Shown: positions 15,637-23,751, counted from the stretch's first letter. The stretch is DNA of 28,371 nucleotides from Zeimonas sp035303885 (GCA_035303885.1 DATGRE010000094.1:1-28371); one strand, 5' to 3'. Made by a program: numbers and translations. The notes: generated by a model not told the origin, from the letters alone.

Positions 15637-16638
15637 TCATGCTCCTTTCGGGTGAAGGCTCGGCCCGGACGGTCGGGGGCCGGGGTCGGGGGAAGCGGGT
15701 GTTCCGTCGGCCATCAGGCGCTCGCCGCGGCGTTCGACGATCAGGTCGTAGGCGTGCGGCTGTCGATGCGCGTCGAAATTGAAGGTGGTGCGCTTGTACG
15801 ACGCGCACAGGTCGAGATCGCAGCGCGCCACGCAGATCTCGTCGCCCTTCGTGGTGCAGGAGGCGACGATCTCGCCCGACGGTGCGACGATGCAGCTGCC
15901 GCCGATCTGGTCGACGCCTTCCTCGATGCCGGCCTTGGCGACCCCGACCACCCACGTTCCGTTCTGGTAGGCGCCCGCCTGCATTACGAGCTGGTTGTGG
16001 AACAGCGAGAGATCGTCGTGCTCGGGCGCGGGCGGGTTGTGCACCGGCGTGTTGTAGCCGATCAGCACCATCTCGACGCCCTGCAGCCCCATCACGCGGT
16101 ACGTCTCGGGCCAGCGGCGGTCGTTGCAGATCGCCATGCCGATCACGCCGCCGAAGGCGTTCACCACGCCGAAGCCCGGTCCGGGCTCGAAATAGCGCTT
16201 CTCCAGGTGCTGGAAGCGGCGCCACGGTTCGTACTCGGCGTGCCCCGGCAGGTGCACCTTGCGGTAGCGCGAGACGATCTCGCCGTTGCGGTCGACCAGG
16301 ATCGCGGTGTTGTAGCGGTGCGTGCGGTCGTTCTCGACGACGAGCTCGGCATAGCCGAGGCAGAAGCCGACGCCCAGCTCGCGCGACAGGTCGAACAGCG
16401 GGCGCGTCTCGGGCCCGGGCATCTCGCGTTCGAAGAACCGGTCGACCTCGTCCTGGTCCTCGATGTACCAGCGCGGAAAGAAGGTCGTTAGTGCGAGCTC
16501 GGGATAGACGATCAGCTCGCATCCCATCGCATGCGCGCTGCGCATCAGCGCCTGCAGGCGTGCGACGACCTCGGTTCTCGACTCGCTGCGTGCGATCGGA
16601 CCGAGCTGGCCGGCGGCGACGTTCACGAACCTGGACAC
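15637..16638 (-). CDS. N-carbamoyl-D-amino acid hydrolase (D-carbamoylase, nitrilase superfamily)
   Basis: A 333-residue cytoplasmic amidohydrolase (EC 3.5.1.77 type) that splits N-carbamoyl amino acids to amino acid, CO2 and ammonia. The nitrilase triad is present at the family numbering: Glu47 in VYPELALTTFFPRW, Lys127 in RYRKVHLPGHAEYE and Cys171 in AICNDRRWPE. D-carbamoylase signatures include EMPGP, FQHLEKRYFEPG, GYNTPVHNPP and FNFDAHRQP..Y. The start is GTG at 16638, with AAGGAG five bases upstream; an ATG 27 codons earlier would add a Cys-rich segment overlapping the previous gene. The C-terminus runs about 25 residues past the usual ~304-residue enzyme as a Pro-rich tail. No hydantoinase, its usual partner, is in the operon. 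Confidence 0.9.
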   Translation of the reverse strand: MSRFVNVAAGQLGPIARSESRTEVVARLQALMRSAHAMGCELIVYPELALTTFFPRWYIEDQDEVDRFFEREMPGPETRPLFDLSRELGVGFCLGYAELVVENDRTHRYNTAILVDRNGEIVSRYRKVHLPGHAEYEPWRRFQHLEKRYFEPGPGFGVVNAFGGVIGMAICNDRRWPETYRVMGLQGVEMVLIGYNTPVHNPPAPEHDDLSLFHNQLVMQAGAYQNGTWVVGVAKAGIEEGVDQIGGSCIVAPSGEIVASCTTKGDEICVARCDLDLCASYKRTTFNFDAHRQPHAYDLIVERRGERLMADGTPASPDPGPRPSGPSLHPKGA

Positions 16639-16651
16639 GAATTCTCCTTGT

Positions 16652-17995
16652 TCATCGGTTTCCGGAAAACGGGGGGCATTCGGCGAGCTGCGCGAGCACG
16701 CGCAGCAGCACGCGCGCACCGGCGACGAGGTCGCCGGGCGCGGTGTGCTCGCGCACGTTGTGGCTCAATCCGTCCACGCTCGGCACGAAGATCATCGCGG
16801 CCGGGCAGATGCGCGCGAGCATCTGGGCGTCGTGCCCGGCGCCGCTCGGCATGCGGCGGGTGCGCAGGCCGAGCGCGGTGGCGCTGCGCTCGACGAGCGC
16901 GACCAGATCCGGGTCGAAGCGCACCGGGTCGAAGCGCGCGAGCGCGCGGCGCGACAGCGAGACGCCTTCGGCGGCGGCCGCTTCGTCGGCGAAGCGCCGC
17001 AGCCGTTGCTCGGCGCGCTGCAGCGTCTCGCCGTCGGTGTTGCGCAGGTCGACCGTGAACACCGCGCGATTCGGGATGACGTTCACCAGGTTCGGGAACA
17101 GGTTCACCGCGCCGACGGTCGCCACCTGGTCGCCGCCGATCTCGTTCGCCAGCTCGCGCGCGAAGCACGCGATGCGCGCGGCGACGAGCCCTGCGTCGCG
17201 GCGCAGGCGCATCGGCGTCGTGCCTGCGTGGTTCGACACGCCGAGCACGGTGAACTCGGTCCACGAGATGCCCTGCACGCTTTCGACCGCGCCGATCGGG
17301 ATGCCTTCGAGATCGAGCACCGGACCCTGCTCGATGTGCAGCTCGACGTATGAATCGACCGCCGCGGCGCCGACGGGCGCGCTGCCGCGATAGCCGATGC
17401 GCTCGAGGTTCTCGCCGACGGTGCTGCCGTCGATGCCGCGCGTGGCGAGCGCTTCGTCGAGGCCGAGTCCGCCCTGGAAGACGAGGCTGCCCATCATGTC
17501 GGGCGCGAAGCGTGCGCCTTCCTCGTTGGTGAAGAAGGCGACCGCGATCGGCTTGCGGCCGCGCACGCCCGCCTCGCGCAGCACCCGCAGGACCTCGAGC
17601 CCGGCGAGCACGCCGTAGTTGCCGTCGTACAGGCCGCCGGTGCGCACGGTGTCGATGTGCGATCCGGTCATCACCGGCGCGACGTCCTCGTCGCCCGGAT
17701 AGACGCCGATGACGTTGCCGATGCCGTCGATCGTGATTCGCAGCCCGAGCTCGCGCATGCGCTCGACGACCCAGTCGCGGCCGGCCTTGTCCTCGTCGGT
17801 CAGCGCCAGGCGGCAGACGCCGCCGCCGTCGAGGGCACCGATCCGTCCGAGCGCCTCGAGCGAGGCGAGCAGGCGCGATCCGTCGATGTCGGGTAGTGCG
17901 GTGCCGGCGTCGCGCGCGCCCGCGGGGCGCGCCGCCACGTCCGGCGGCGCACGCCGCGCCGCGCGTGCCTTGGCGCCGTCGGTGCGGGGCTTCAC
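16652..17995 (-). CDS. M20-family Zn-dependent N-carbamoyl amino acid hydrolase / ureidohydrolase
   Basis: A 447-residue member of the HyuC/AmaB/allantoate amidohydrolase group, which hydrolyses N-carbamoyl-L-amino acids, beta-ureidopropionate or ureidoglycolate-type substrates. The bimetal ligands are visible: His113 in TGSHIDTV, Asp124 in GLYDGNYG, Glu159 of the NEEG motif (with Glu158) and His220 in ELHIEQGPVLD. The dimerisation lid follows (SNHAGTTPM near 275) with a C-terminal SGAGHDAQ. The start is GTG at 17995, overlapping the ammonia-lyase stop as GTGA. The first ~37 residues are a non-conserved Arg/Ala/Pro-rich extension, so the true start may lie further in. E. coli ygeX (ammonia-lyase) is likewise followed by an M20 gene, ygeY. 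Confidence 0.9.
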   Translation of the reverse strand: MKPRTDGAKARAARRAPPDVAARPAGARDAGTALPDIDGSRLLASLEALGRIGALDGGGVCRLALTDEDKAGRDWVVERMRELGLRITIDGIGNVIGVYPGDEDVAPVMTGSHIDTVRTGGLYDGNYGVLAGLEVLRVLREAGVRGRKPIAVAFFTNEEGARFAPDMMGSLVFQGGLGLDEALATRGIDGSTVGENLERIGYRGSAPVGAAAVDSYVELHIEQGPVLDLEGIPIGAVESVQGISWTEFTVLGVSNHAGTTPMRLRRDAGLVAARIACFARELANEIGGDQVATVGAVNLFPNLVNVIPNRAVFTVDLRNTDGETLQRAEQRLRRFADEAAAAEGVSLSRRALARFDPVRFDPDLVALVERSATALGLRTRRMPSGAGHDAQMLARICPAAMIFVPSVDGLSHNVREHTAPGDLVAGARVLLRVLAQLAECPPFSGNR

Positions 17996-19260
17996 GCCCG
18001 CGCTCCGGCACGGACCTCGTCCGCGCTGCGGCCGACGATCTCCCGGTACAGCTGCGGATCGGTGTCGCCTTCGGTGCCGAAGAGCAGCACGCGGCTGGCG
18101 GCGTCCAGCCGCAGCGCTTCGCGCGCCGCGGGCGTCGAGATCGCGCCGACGAGGCCGGCCAGGCCCGCGACGGCCGATTCTCCGGCGACGACCGGCGGAT
18201 CGCCGTACGGGGCGTCGGCGAGCAGGCGCATGCACGCGATCGCTGCCTCGTCGGGAACCGCGACGAACGCGTCGGCGCCTTCGCGCAGCAGCTCCCATGC
18301 GAGCAGCGAGACCTCGCCACAGGCGAGGCCGGCCATCACGGTGTCGAGCTCGCCGCGTACGGCGACCGGGCGCCCGGCGCGCGCGGTGCGCAGCAGGCAG
18401 TCGGCCTTGTCGGGCTCCACGACCACGGTGATCGGCCGTCGCCCTTCGAAGCGCTCCCAGAACCAGGCGCAGACGGACGCCGCCATGCCGCCGACGCCGC
18501 CCTGCAGGAACACGTGCGTGGGGATCGCACCGTCGAGCTGCTGCAGCGCCTCCTCGGCCATGATCGCGTAGCCCTGCATCACGTCGCGCGGCACGTCCAT
18601 GTAGCCGTCGTACGAGGTGTCGGAGATCAGGTAGCGGCCTTCGCTGCGCGCATCGGCATCGGCCTGCCGGACCGCGTCGTCGTAGTTGCCCGGCGTTCGC
18701 ACGACGCGGGCGCCGAAGGCCTCGATCGCCGCCTTGCGGCCCTCGCTGACCGTCTCGTGGATGTAGATCACGCACCGGCAGCCGAACATCTGCGCACCCC
18801 AGGCCACCGAGCGGCCGTGATTGCCGTCGGTGGCGCAGGTGACGGTGATCTCGCGCACCAGGTCGCGGTATGCGCCGGCGGCAATCTCGGAGGTCTTCAC
18901 CGGCCGCCCGGTCTTCTCGGCGACCTTCGTCGTCAGCAGTCGCCCGACCGCATAGGCGCCGCCGAGCGCCTTGAAGCTGCCGAGCCCGAAGCGCGTGCCC
19001 TCGTCCTTGAAGTGCAGCGCGCCGATGCCGAGCGCGCGCGCCAGCCCTCGCAGCTCGTGCAGCGGCGTCGCCCGGTAGCCGGGCCACGACGTGATCTCGC
19101 GTCGCGCGCGCTCGAGCGCCTCGCCGCCGACGATCCGTGCACGCTCCGCTCCGTACGACGCGCTTCGATCGACGCGCGGATTGGCGAAGCACTCGAGGGA
19201 GACGCGCGGCAACGCGGGCGTGTTCGGGGCGAGCGGACCGGGCCGGGACGTCGTGGTCAT
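17992..19260 (-). CDS. dpaL: Diaminopropionate ammonia-lyase
   Basis: A fold-type II PLP enzyme (EC 4.3.1.15) that cleaves 2,3-diaminopropionate (D or L) to pyruvate and two ammonia. The 422-residue protein has the PLP lysine in GLGSFKALGG (Lys97), TCATDGNHGRSVAWGA (Asp145, matching the acid/base Asp of E. coli YgeX), the glycine-rich phosphate cup in FLQGGVGGMA, and FGTEGDTD at the C-terminal PLP-ring site. FKDEGTRFGLGSFK and YDGYMDVPRDVMQGY are specific to this family and separate it from threonine dehydratases. The ATG at 19260 starts four bases after the regulator's stop. Its place as first enzyme gene suggests that diaminopropionate, or something converted to it, is the operon's substrate. 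Confidence 0.93.
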   Translation of the reverse strand: MTTTSRPGPLAPNTPALPRVSLECFANPRVDRSASYGAERARIVGGEALERARREITSWPGYRATPLHELRGLARALGIGALHFKDEGTRFGLGSFKALGGAYAVGRLLTTKVAEKTGRPVKTSEIAAGAYRDLVREITVTCATDGNHGRSVAWGAQMFGCRCVIYIHETVSEGRKAAIEAFGARVVRTPGNYDDAVRQADADARSEGRYLISDTSYDGYMDVPRDVMQGYAIMAEEALQQLDGAIPTHVFLQGGVGGMAASVCAWFWERFEGRRPITVVVEPDKADCLLRTARAGRPVAVRGELDTVMAGLACGEVSLLAWELLREGADAFVAVPDEAAIACMRLLADAPYGDPPVVAGESAVAGLAGLVGAISTPAAREALRLDAASRVLLFGTEGDTDPQLYREIVGRSADEVRAGARA

Positions 19261-19264
19261 GAAT

Positions 19265-20107
19265 TCAATCCTCGAGGTCGGACAGGAAATCGTGGATCTG
19301 CTCGATGCGCTGCATCCGCTCGCGCGCGCGCGGCCGCACTTCCGCCGCCAGCGATGCGCCGAGGAAATTGACGATGCTCATCGGCGCCACGTACGAGTCG
19401 AACAGCGCCGAGCCGCGGGTCGTGCAGCCGAGGATCACGTCGGCATGGCGGGCGCGCTCCGACACGGGCGAGTCCGTGAGCAGCACGATGCGCGCGCCCG
19501 CCTGGCGGGCCACGCTGACGATCTGTCCGAGCAGGCGCAGCCTGCGGCGGAAATCGACGACGAACAGCGCGTCCTTCGCGCCGACGTCGCCGAGCACGTC
19601 GGCGATCTTCGACGCCGAGTTGTTCAGCAGGTGGACGTTCGGCTTGGCGTGCGAGAACAGCGCCTGTGCGTAGAACGCGGTGGCGTAGCCGTTGCGGAAG
19701 CCGACGACCCAGACGCGCTGCGCCTGCTTCAGCACGCGGATCGCGGCGCGCACGTCATCGGCCGCGAGGTCGCGCAGCGTCTCGGCGAGATTCTTTGCGT
19801 CGTTCGAGACGTGGCGCTCGAGCGCGGAGAGGCCGCCGTCGAGCTTCGGCGAGCCTTCCAGGCGGAACAGCGGCGACTCGGCCGGCGGATTCGCCCGGAT
19901 CTCTTCGCGGAACCGGTTGAAGTTCTCGTAGCCGAGGCGACGGAAGAAGCGCGCCGCGGTGGCCTTCGAGACGCCGGCGAGCGCCGCGAGCTCGGTCGCC
20001 GTGTACGCGGCGAGGTCGGAGCGCCGTTGCATGACGACGTCGGCGAGCTTGCGTTCGGAGGGAAGCAGCCCGTCGTACGAGGCCAGGATGGTTTCGCGCA
20101 GCCGCAT
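19265..20107 (-). CDS. MurR/RpiR-family transcriptional regulator
   Basis: A 280-residue regulator. The N-terminal RpiR helix-turn-helix domain spans about 1-75: LLPSERKLADVVMQRRSDLAAYTATELAALAGVSKATAARFFRRLGYENFNRFR. A SIS-fold effector domain covers about 120-255 (VWVVGFRNGYATAFYAQALF, LFVVDFRRRLR, IVLLTDSPVSERARHAD). SIS domains usually sense phosphosugars, but RpiR-type proteins beside amino acid and nucleobase genes are also common, so the ligand here could be non-sugar. It is the first gene of the catabolic operon, four bases ahead of the ammonia-lyase. Dyads just downstream of a predicted promoter suggest that it represses its own operon. Confidence 0.92.
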   Translation of the reverse strand: MRLRETILASYDGLLPSERKLADVVMQRRSDLAAYTATELAALAGVSKATAARFFRRLGYENFNRFREEIRANPPAESPLFRLEGSPKLDGGLSALERHVSNDAKNLAETLRDLAADDVRAAIRVLKQAQRVWVVGFRNGYATAFYAQALFSHAKPNVHLLNNSASKIADVLGDVGAKDALFVVDFRRRLRLLGQIVSVARQAGARIVLLTDSPVSERARHADVILGCTTRGSALFDSYVAPMSIVNFLGASLAAEVRPRARERMQRIEQIHDFLSDLED

Positions 20108-20186
20108 CGGATCCGGTGCCCTTCGTGCCCGCAGCCCGCTTCGGCGTTCGCCGGCGGGCTCCGGGGCGAGTCTGTGGGAGCTATGG

Positions 20187-20213
20187 AACTTTCGTTTTGT
20201 AACCTTCGTTACA
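20187..20213. promoter_or_regulatory. Tandem operator dyads, probable RpiR-type binding sites
   Basis: TGTAACCTTCGTTACA (20198-20213) is a perfect 6-bp dyad with a CTTC spacer. AACTTTCGTT (20187-20196) repeats the core AAC-YTTC-GTT, with centres 14 bases apart. The larger dyad resembles the HexR (RpiR family) operator TGTARTTWAATTACA in its outer arms. On the minus strand they fall just after the predicted transcription start. Confidence 0.6.
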
Positions 20214-20220
20214 TGGCAAG

Positions 20221-20249
20221 ATCATCATGGAACAATCGTTTCAGGTCAA
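20221..20249 (-). promoter_or_regulatory. sigma70-like promoter of the RpiR/diaminopropionate operon
   Basis: On the minus strand, TTGACC (plus positions 20244-20249; five of six to consensus) is followed after exactly 17 bases by GATGAT (20221-20226; four of six). The predicted start is near 20214, so the operator dyads cover about +1 to +28. The leader to the regulator ATG would be about 107 bases. Confidence 0.5.
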
Positions 20250-20326
20250 GGCGTGCGGGATCGAGCGCCGGGGCTCGACACCGTCGTCCTGCAGCGGGTG
20301 GGCGGGAGTGCGGCGCGGAGGGGCGT

Positions 20327-20923
20327 TCAGCGCGCGCGCCGGCCGAGCGCGCGCATCTTCTCGAAATGACGCTCGTGCCGCTGGCGGCCGCCGCCGTCGA
20401 CCATGCCGATCAGCGTCTGGCGCACCGGACGCAGCCCGCAGAACGCGAGCACGTTGCGCTCGAGGCCGCGAACCCCATGCGCGAAGAAGTACCAGCGGTA
20501 GATCGGGGCGGGCATTCCCATCGTCACGACGACCCGCGCCGAACGTCCCTGCAACGCACGCTGCCACTGTCCCTGCTCGCCGGCGGTGATCGCGAATCCG
20601 GGGCGCAGCACCTGTTCGAGGAAGGCCTTCACGAGTGCGGGCATCGTGCCGAGCCACAGCGGGAAGAACAGCGCGACGTGCTCCGCCCAGCGGATCGCTT
20701 CCTGTGCCGACTGCAGCGACGGGGGCAGCTCGCCCGAGATCCAGTCCTCCTTCGAGCGAAGGATCGGGAAGTCGAGCTTGCCCAGCTCGATGCGCCGAAG
20801 CGCGTGTCCGGCTTCGCGCGCGCCCTGCGCGTAGGCTTCGGCGAGTGCGTAGCCGAGCCGCGCCGGGTTGGGGTCGGGGTGTCCGAGGAGCAGGACGATC
20901 CTGCGCTGCGAGTCGTTGCTCAT
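20327..20923 (-). CDS. Flavodoxin-fold NAD(P)H:quinone oxidoreductase family protein
   Basis: A 198-residue protein of the Flavodoxin_2/NQO1-KefF-MdaB family, FMN or FAD enzymes that reduce quinones by two electrons in the cytosol. RIVLLLGHPDPNPARLGYALAEAY (8-31) forms the first strand and flavin phosphate site. ALFFPLWLGTMPALVKAFLEQVLRPGFA (84-111) is the family-typical FPLxW..MPA..K...D/EqV..PGFA block. The start ATG at 20923 overlaps the thioesterase stop as ATGA, so the two genes are coupled. The C-terminus is very basic (RALGRRAR). Residues 138-152 carry aromatic PIYRWYFFAHG instead of the usual glycine-rich second half, so the substrate is uncertain. Confidence 0.82.
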   Translation of the reverse strand: MSNDSQRRIVLLLGHPDPNPARLGYALAEAYAQGAREAGHALRRIELGKLDFPILRSKEDWISGELPPSLQSAQEAIRWAEHVALFFPLWLGTMPALVKAFLEQVLRPGFAITAGEQGQWQRALQGRSARVVVTMGMPAPIYRWYFFAHGVRGLERNVLAFCGLRPVRQTLIGMVDGGGRQRHERHFEKMRALGRRAR

Positions 20924-21327
20924 GAGCCGGTGAGGACGAGTTGCGATTGCGTGACGACCGCGCAGAGTCGGTCGTTCTCGCCGCGGATCAGCGTCTGCCA
21001 CACCTGCGTCGTGCGGCCGCGGTGCAGCGCCGTGCATTCGGCCTCGACGGAGCTGCCGAGCGGCGCGGCCGCGAGGAACTTCGTGCTCGAGTCGATCGTC
21101 GTCGTGCGCGCGCCCTTCGGCAGGTTCACGTAGGTGCCGACCGCGCCGAGCGTGTCGGCGAGGGCCATCAGCGCACCGCCGTGCAGCACGTCGCCCGCGG
21201 TGCATAGCTCGCGACGCACCGGCATGCGGGCCCGGATGCGATCGGTACCGATCTCCAGCCATTCGATGCCGAGTGTGTCGGGGAACAGCCCGGCGAGCAT
21301 CCGCTGCAGTGCCGCGGGTTCGAGCAT
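20920..21327 (-). CDS. PaaI-type hotdog-fold thioesterase
   Basis: A 135-residue single-domain hotdog thioesterase, expected to hydrolyse an acyl- or aryl-CoA thioester. The catalytic block TAGDVLHGGALMALADTLG (43-61) contains the HGG motif (49-51) and the Asp58 of the PaaI/YdiI type. TTTIDSSTKFLAAAPLG follows. The start ATG at 21327 has GAGGAG eight bases upstream; a longer in-frame extension lacks such a site. It is the first gene of a two-gene unit with the quinone reductase. YdiI-type thioesterases act on 1,4-dihydroxy-2-naphthoyl-CoA in menaquinone synthesis, which makes a quinone link tempting, but no men genes are present here. Confidence 0.85.
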   Translation of the reverse strand: MLEPAALQRMLAGLFPDTLGIEWLEIGTDRIRARMPVRRELCTAGDVLHGGALMALADTLGAVGTYVNLPKGARTTTIDSSTKFLAAAPLGSSVEAECTALHRGRTTQVWQTLIRGENDRLCAVVTQSQLVLTGS

Positions 21328-21503
21328 CTCGCGATCTCCTCGAGCGGGTCGTCGGCCGCACGGTGCGTGCGCCGCGGCTTCGAGGCTACGGCGCGAGGGC
21401 GCGCGGGTCAAACGGCAAGACCCGACTCGTGCCCCGGGTCTTCGCTTTTCTGGCACGATCGTTCGGCTGGTCGATCCCTTCGAGGTCCGCCGACTCGCGA
21501 ATC
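21328..21503. promoter_or_regulatory. Divergent thioesterase/bkd promoter region
   Basis: A 176-base gap between divergent genes. It holds the hairpin at 21417-21442 and TGGCAC at 21451-21456, which looks like a sigma54 -24 element but lacks a proper -12 partner (TTCGG where TTGCW is expected). No clear sigma70 promoter is visible. The bkdA1 start has only a distant GAGG about 18 bases upstream. Confidence 0.3.
21417..21442 (+). terminator. Hairpin with U-rich tail in the bkd leader
   Basis: AAGACCCG (21417-21424) pairs perfectly with CGGGTCTT (21435-21442) over a 10-base loop and is followed by CGCTTTTC on the plus strand. It resembles an intrinsic terminator placed upstream of bkdA1, so attenuation is conceivable if transcription starts before it. 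An operator dyad is the alternative. Confidence 0.35.
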
Positions 21504-22736
21504 ATGTCCGCACCGGAACCGCTTCGCTTCTACGTGCCCGAGCCGGCCGTGCGCCCGGGCGACCAGCCCGATTTCTCGAACGTGCGGATCGCCGAGGCAG
21601 GCTCGGTCGATCGCCCGCCGATCGACGTCGATTCCGAATCGATCCGCGACCACGCGTATTCGATCATCCGGGTGCTCAATCGCCGCGGCGAGGCGGTCGG
21701 GCCCTGGGCGGGCCTGCTCTCCGACGAGCAGCTGCTCGCCGGACTGCGCGACATGCTCGTGCTGCGCGCCTTCGATGCGCGCATGCTGATGGCCCAGCGC
21801 CAGGGCAAGACCTCGTTCTACATGCAGCACATGGGCGAGGAGGCGGTGAGCTGCGCGTTCCGCAAGGCGCAGCGCAAGGGCGACATGAACTTCCCCACCT
21901 ACCGGCAGGCGGGACTGCTCATCGCCGACGGCTATCCGGTCTTTGACCTGATGTGCCAGATCTACTCGAACGAACGCGATCCGCTGAAGGGCAGGCAGAT
22001 GCCGGTGCTCTACTCGGTGCGCGCGCACGATTTCTTCTCGCTGTCGGGCAACCTCGGCACGCAGTTCCCGCAGGCGGTCGGCTGGGCGATGGCCTCGGCG
22101 ATCCGGCGCGACACGCGCATCGCGGCCGGCTGGATCGGCGACGGCGCCACCGCCGAATCCGACTTCCACGCCGCGCTCGTCTTCGCGTCGACGTACCGCG
22201 CGCCGGTCGTGCTGAACATCGTCAACAACCAATGGGCGATCTCCACTTTCCAGGGCATCGCGCGCGGCGGCTCGGGCACCTTCGCCGCGCGCGGACTCGG
22301 CTTCGGCATCCCGGCGCTGCGCGTCGACGGCAACGACTATCTCGCCGTCTACGCGGTCGCGAAATGGGCGATCGACCGCGCCCGCGCGAATTTCGGCCCG
22401 ACCTTGATCGAGCACGTCACGTATCGCGTCGGCGCGCATTCCACGTCGGACGATCCTTCCGCCTATCGTCCGAAGACCGAGTCGGACGCCTGGCCGCTCG
22501 GCGATCCGGTGATCCGCCTGAAGAACCACCTGATCCTGCGCGGCGCATGGACCGAGGAGCGGCACCGCGAGCTCGAGGAGCAGGTGCTCGCGGAGGTGAT
22601 CGCCGCGCAGCGCGAGGCCGAGCGCCACGGCACGCTGCACGCCGGCGGCCGTCCGTCCACGCGCGACATGTTCGAGGGCGTCTACGAGACGATGCCGCCG
22701 CATCTGCGCCGTCAACGGCAGCAAGCCGGGTTCTGA
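21504..22736 (+). CDS. bkdA1: Branched-chain 2-oxoacid dehydrogenase E1 alpha subunit
   Basis: The thiamine-diphosphate E1 alpha decarboxylates the 2-oxoacids from valine, leucine and isoleucine and acylates the E2 lipoyl arm. The 410-residue length matches, as I recall, Pseudomonas putida BkdA1, with close motif agreement: LRFYVPEPAVRPG at the start, FPTYRQAG (130-137), SNERDPLKGRQMPV (155-168), and the ThDP motif from GDGATAESDFH (212-222) to NNQW (241-244). HSTSDDPSAYRP and the terminal MPPHLRRQRQQAGF are also typical. ATG 21504 was chosen because the conserved N-terminus begins there. A one-base gap leads to the E1 beta gene. No adjacent bkdR/Lrp-type regulator is present, unlike in Pseudomonas. 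Confidence 0.95.
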   Translation: MSAPEPLRFYVPEPAVRPGDQPDFSNVRIAEAGSVDRPPIDVDSESIRDHAYSIIRVLNRRGEAVGPWAGLLSDEQLLAGLRDMLVLRAFDARMLMAQRQGKTSFYMQHMGEEAVSCAFRKAQRKGDMNFPTYRQAGLLIADGYPVFDLMCQIYSNERDPLKGRQMPVLYSVRAHDFFSLSGNLGTQFPQAVGWAMASAIRRDTRIAAGWIGDGATAESDFHAALVFASTYRAPVVLNIVNNQWAISTFQGIARGGSGTFAARGLGFGIPALRVDGNDYLAVYAVAKWAIDRARANFGPTLIEHVTYRVGAHSTSDDPSAYRPKTESDAWPLGDPVIRLKNHLILRGAWTEERHRELEEQVLAEVIAAQREAERHGTLHAGGRPSTRDMFEGVYETMPPHLRRQRQQAGF

Positions 22737-22737
22737 C

Positions 22738-23751
22738 ATGGCGCGGATGACGATGATCGAGGCGCTGCGCGATGCGCTCGACGTATCGATGAGCCGCGAC
22801 GACCGCGTCGTCGTGTTCGGCGAGGACGTCGGGTATTTCGGCGGCGTCTTTCGCGTCACCGCCGGCCTGCAGCAGAAATACGGCCACGACCGCTGCTTCG
22901 ACACGCCGATCAACGAATCGGGCATCGTCGGCACCGCGATCGGCATGGCGGCCTACGGGCTGCGTCCCTGCATCGAGGTGCAGTTCGCCGACTATGTCTA
23001 TCCGGCCTACGACCAGATCGTCTCCGAGGCCGCGCGGCTGCGCTATCGCTCGAACGGCGAGTTCACGGCGCCGATGGTCATCCGCATGCCTTCCGGCGGC
23101 GGCATCTTCGGCGGGCAGACGCACAGCCAGAGCCCCGAGGCGCTGTTCACGCACGTCGCCGGCCTGAAGACGGTCATGCCGTCGAATCCGGTCGACGCGA
23201 AGGGACTGCTGATCGCGTCGATCGAGGATCCGGATCCGGTGATCTTCTTCGAGCCGAAGCGGCTGTACAACGGACCCTTCGAAGGCTATCCCGACCGGCC
23301 GGTCACGCCGTGGTCGAAGCATCCGCTCGGCGACGTGCCCACCGGGCACTACACGGTCCCGCTCGGCCAGGCGGTCGTGCGCCGACCCGGCGAAGCGGTC
23401 ACCGTGCTCGCCTACGGCACGATGGTGCACGTCGCGCTCGCGGCGGCCGAGGCCACCGGCGTCGACGCCGAGGTGATCGACCTGCGCACGCTCGTGCCGC
23501 TCGACCTCGACGCGATCGTCGTCTCGGTGAACAAGACCGGACGCTGCGTCGTCGTGCACGAGGCGACGCTCACGTCGGGCTTCGGCGCCGAGCTCGTCGC
23601 GCTCGTGCAGGAGCACTGCTTCCACCGGCTCGAGACGCCGATCCGCCGCGTCACCGGCTGGGACACGCCCTATCCGCATTCGCACGAATGGGAGTACTTC
23701 CCCGGACCGGCGCGTGTCGGGCGTGCGCTCGTCGAGGCGCTGGAGGACTGA
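22738..23751 (+). CDS. bkdA2: Branched-chain 2-oxoacid dehydrogenase E1 beta subunit
   Basis: A 337-residue transketolase-type beta subunit that forms the alpha2beta2 E1 with the upstream gene product. The N-terminal pyrimidine-binding part has MTMIEALRDALD, GEDVGYFGGVFRVT (23-36) and ESGIVGTAIGMAAYGLRPCIEVQFADYVYPAYDQ. GNG-type contacts are replaced by FGGQTHSQSPEALF, as in other Bkd proteins. The transketolase C-domain (about 205-330) includes VLAYGTMVHVAL and VVVHEATLTSGFGAE. The ATG follows the E1 alpha stop after one base, and the stop abuts the E2 start (TGAATG), so the three genes are translationally linked. Confidence 0.95.
   Translation: MARMTMIEALRDALDVSMSRDDRVVVFGEDVGYFGGVFRVTAGLQQKYGHDRCFDTPINESGIVGTAIGMAAYGLRPCIEVQFADYVYPAYDQIVSEAARLRYRSNGEFTAPMVIRMPSGGGIFGGQTHSQSPEALFTHVAGLKTVMPSNPVDAKGLLIASIEDPDPVIFFEPKRLYNGPFEGYPDRPVTPWSKHPLGDVPTGHYTVPLGQAVVRRPGEAVTVLAYGTMVHVALAAAEATGVDAEVIDLRTLVPLDLDAIVVSVNKTGRCVVVHEATLTSGFGAELVALVQEHCFHRLETPIRRVTGWDTPYPHSHEWEYFPGPARVGRALVEALED

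Noticed and set aside
15635..16522. N-terminal extension fusing the binding-protein frame to upstream sequence
   Set aside because: The signal peptide and ribosome binding site at 15634 mark the true start; the upstream part of the frame is a shadow of the carbamoylase gene.
21451..21466. sigma54 promoter upstream of bkdA1
   Set aside because: TGGCAC fits the -24 element, but the -12 element reads TTCGG instead of TTGCW, losing the essential GC.
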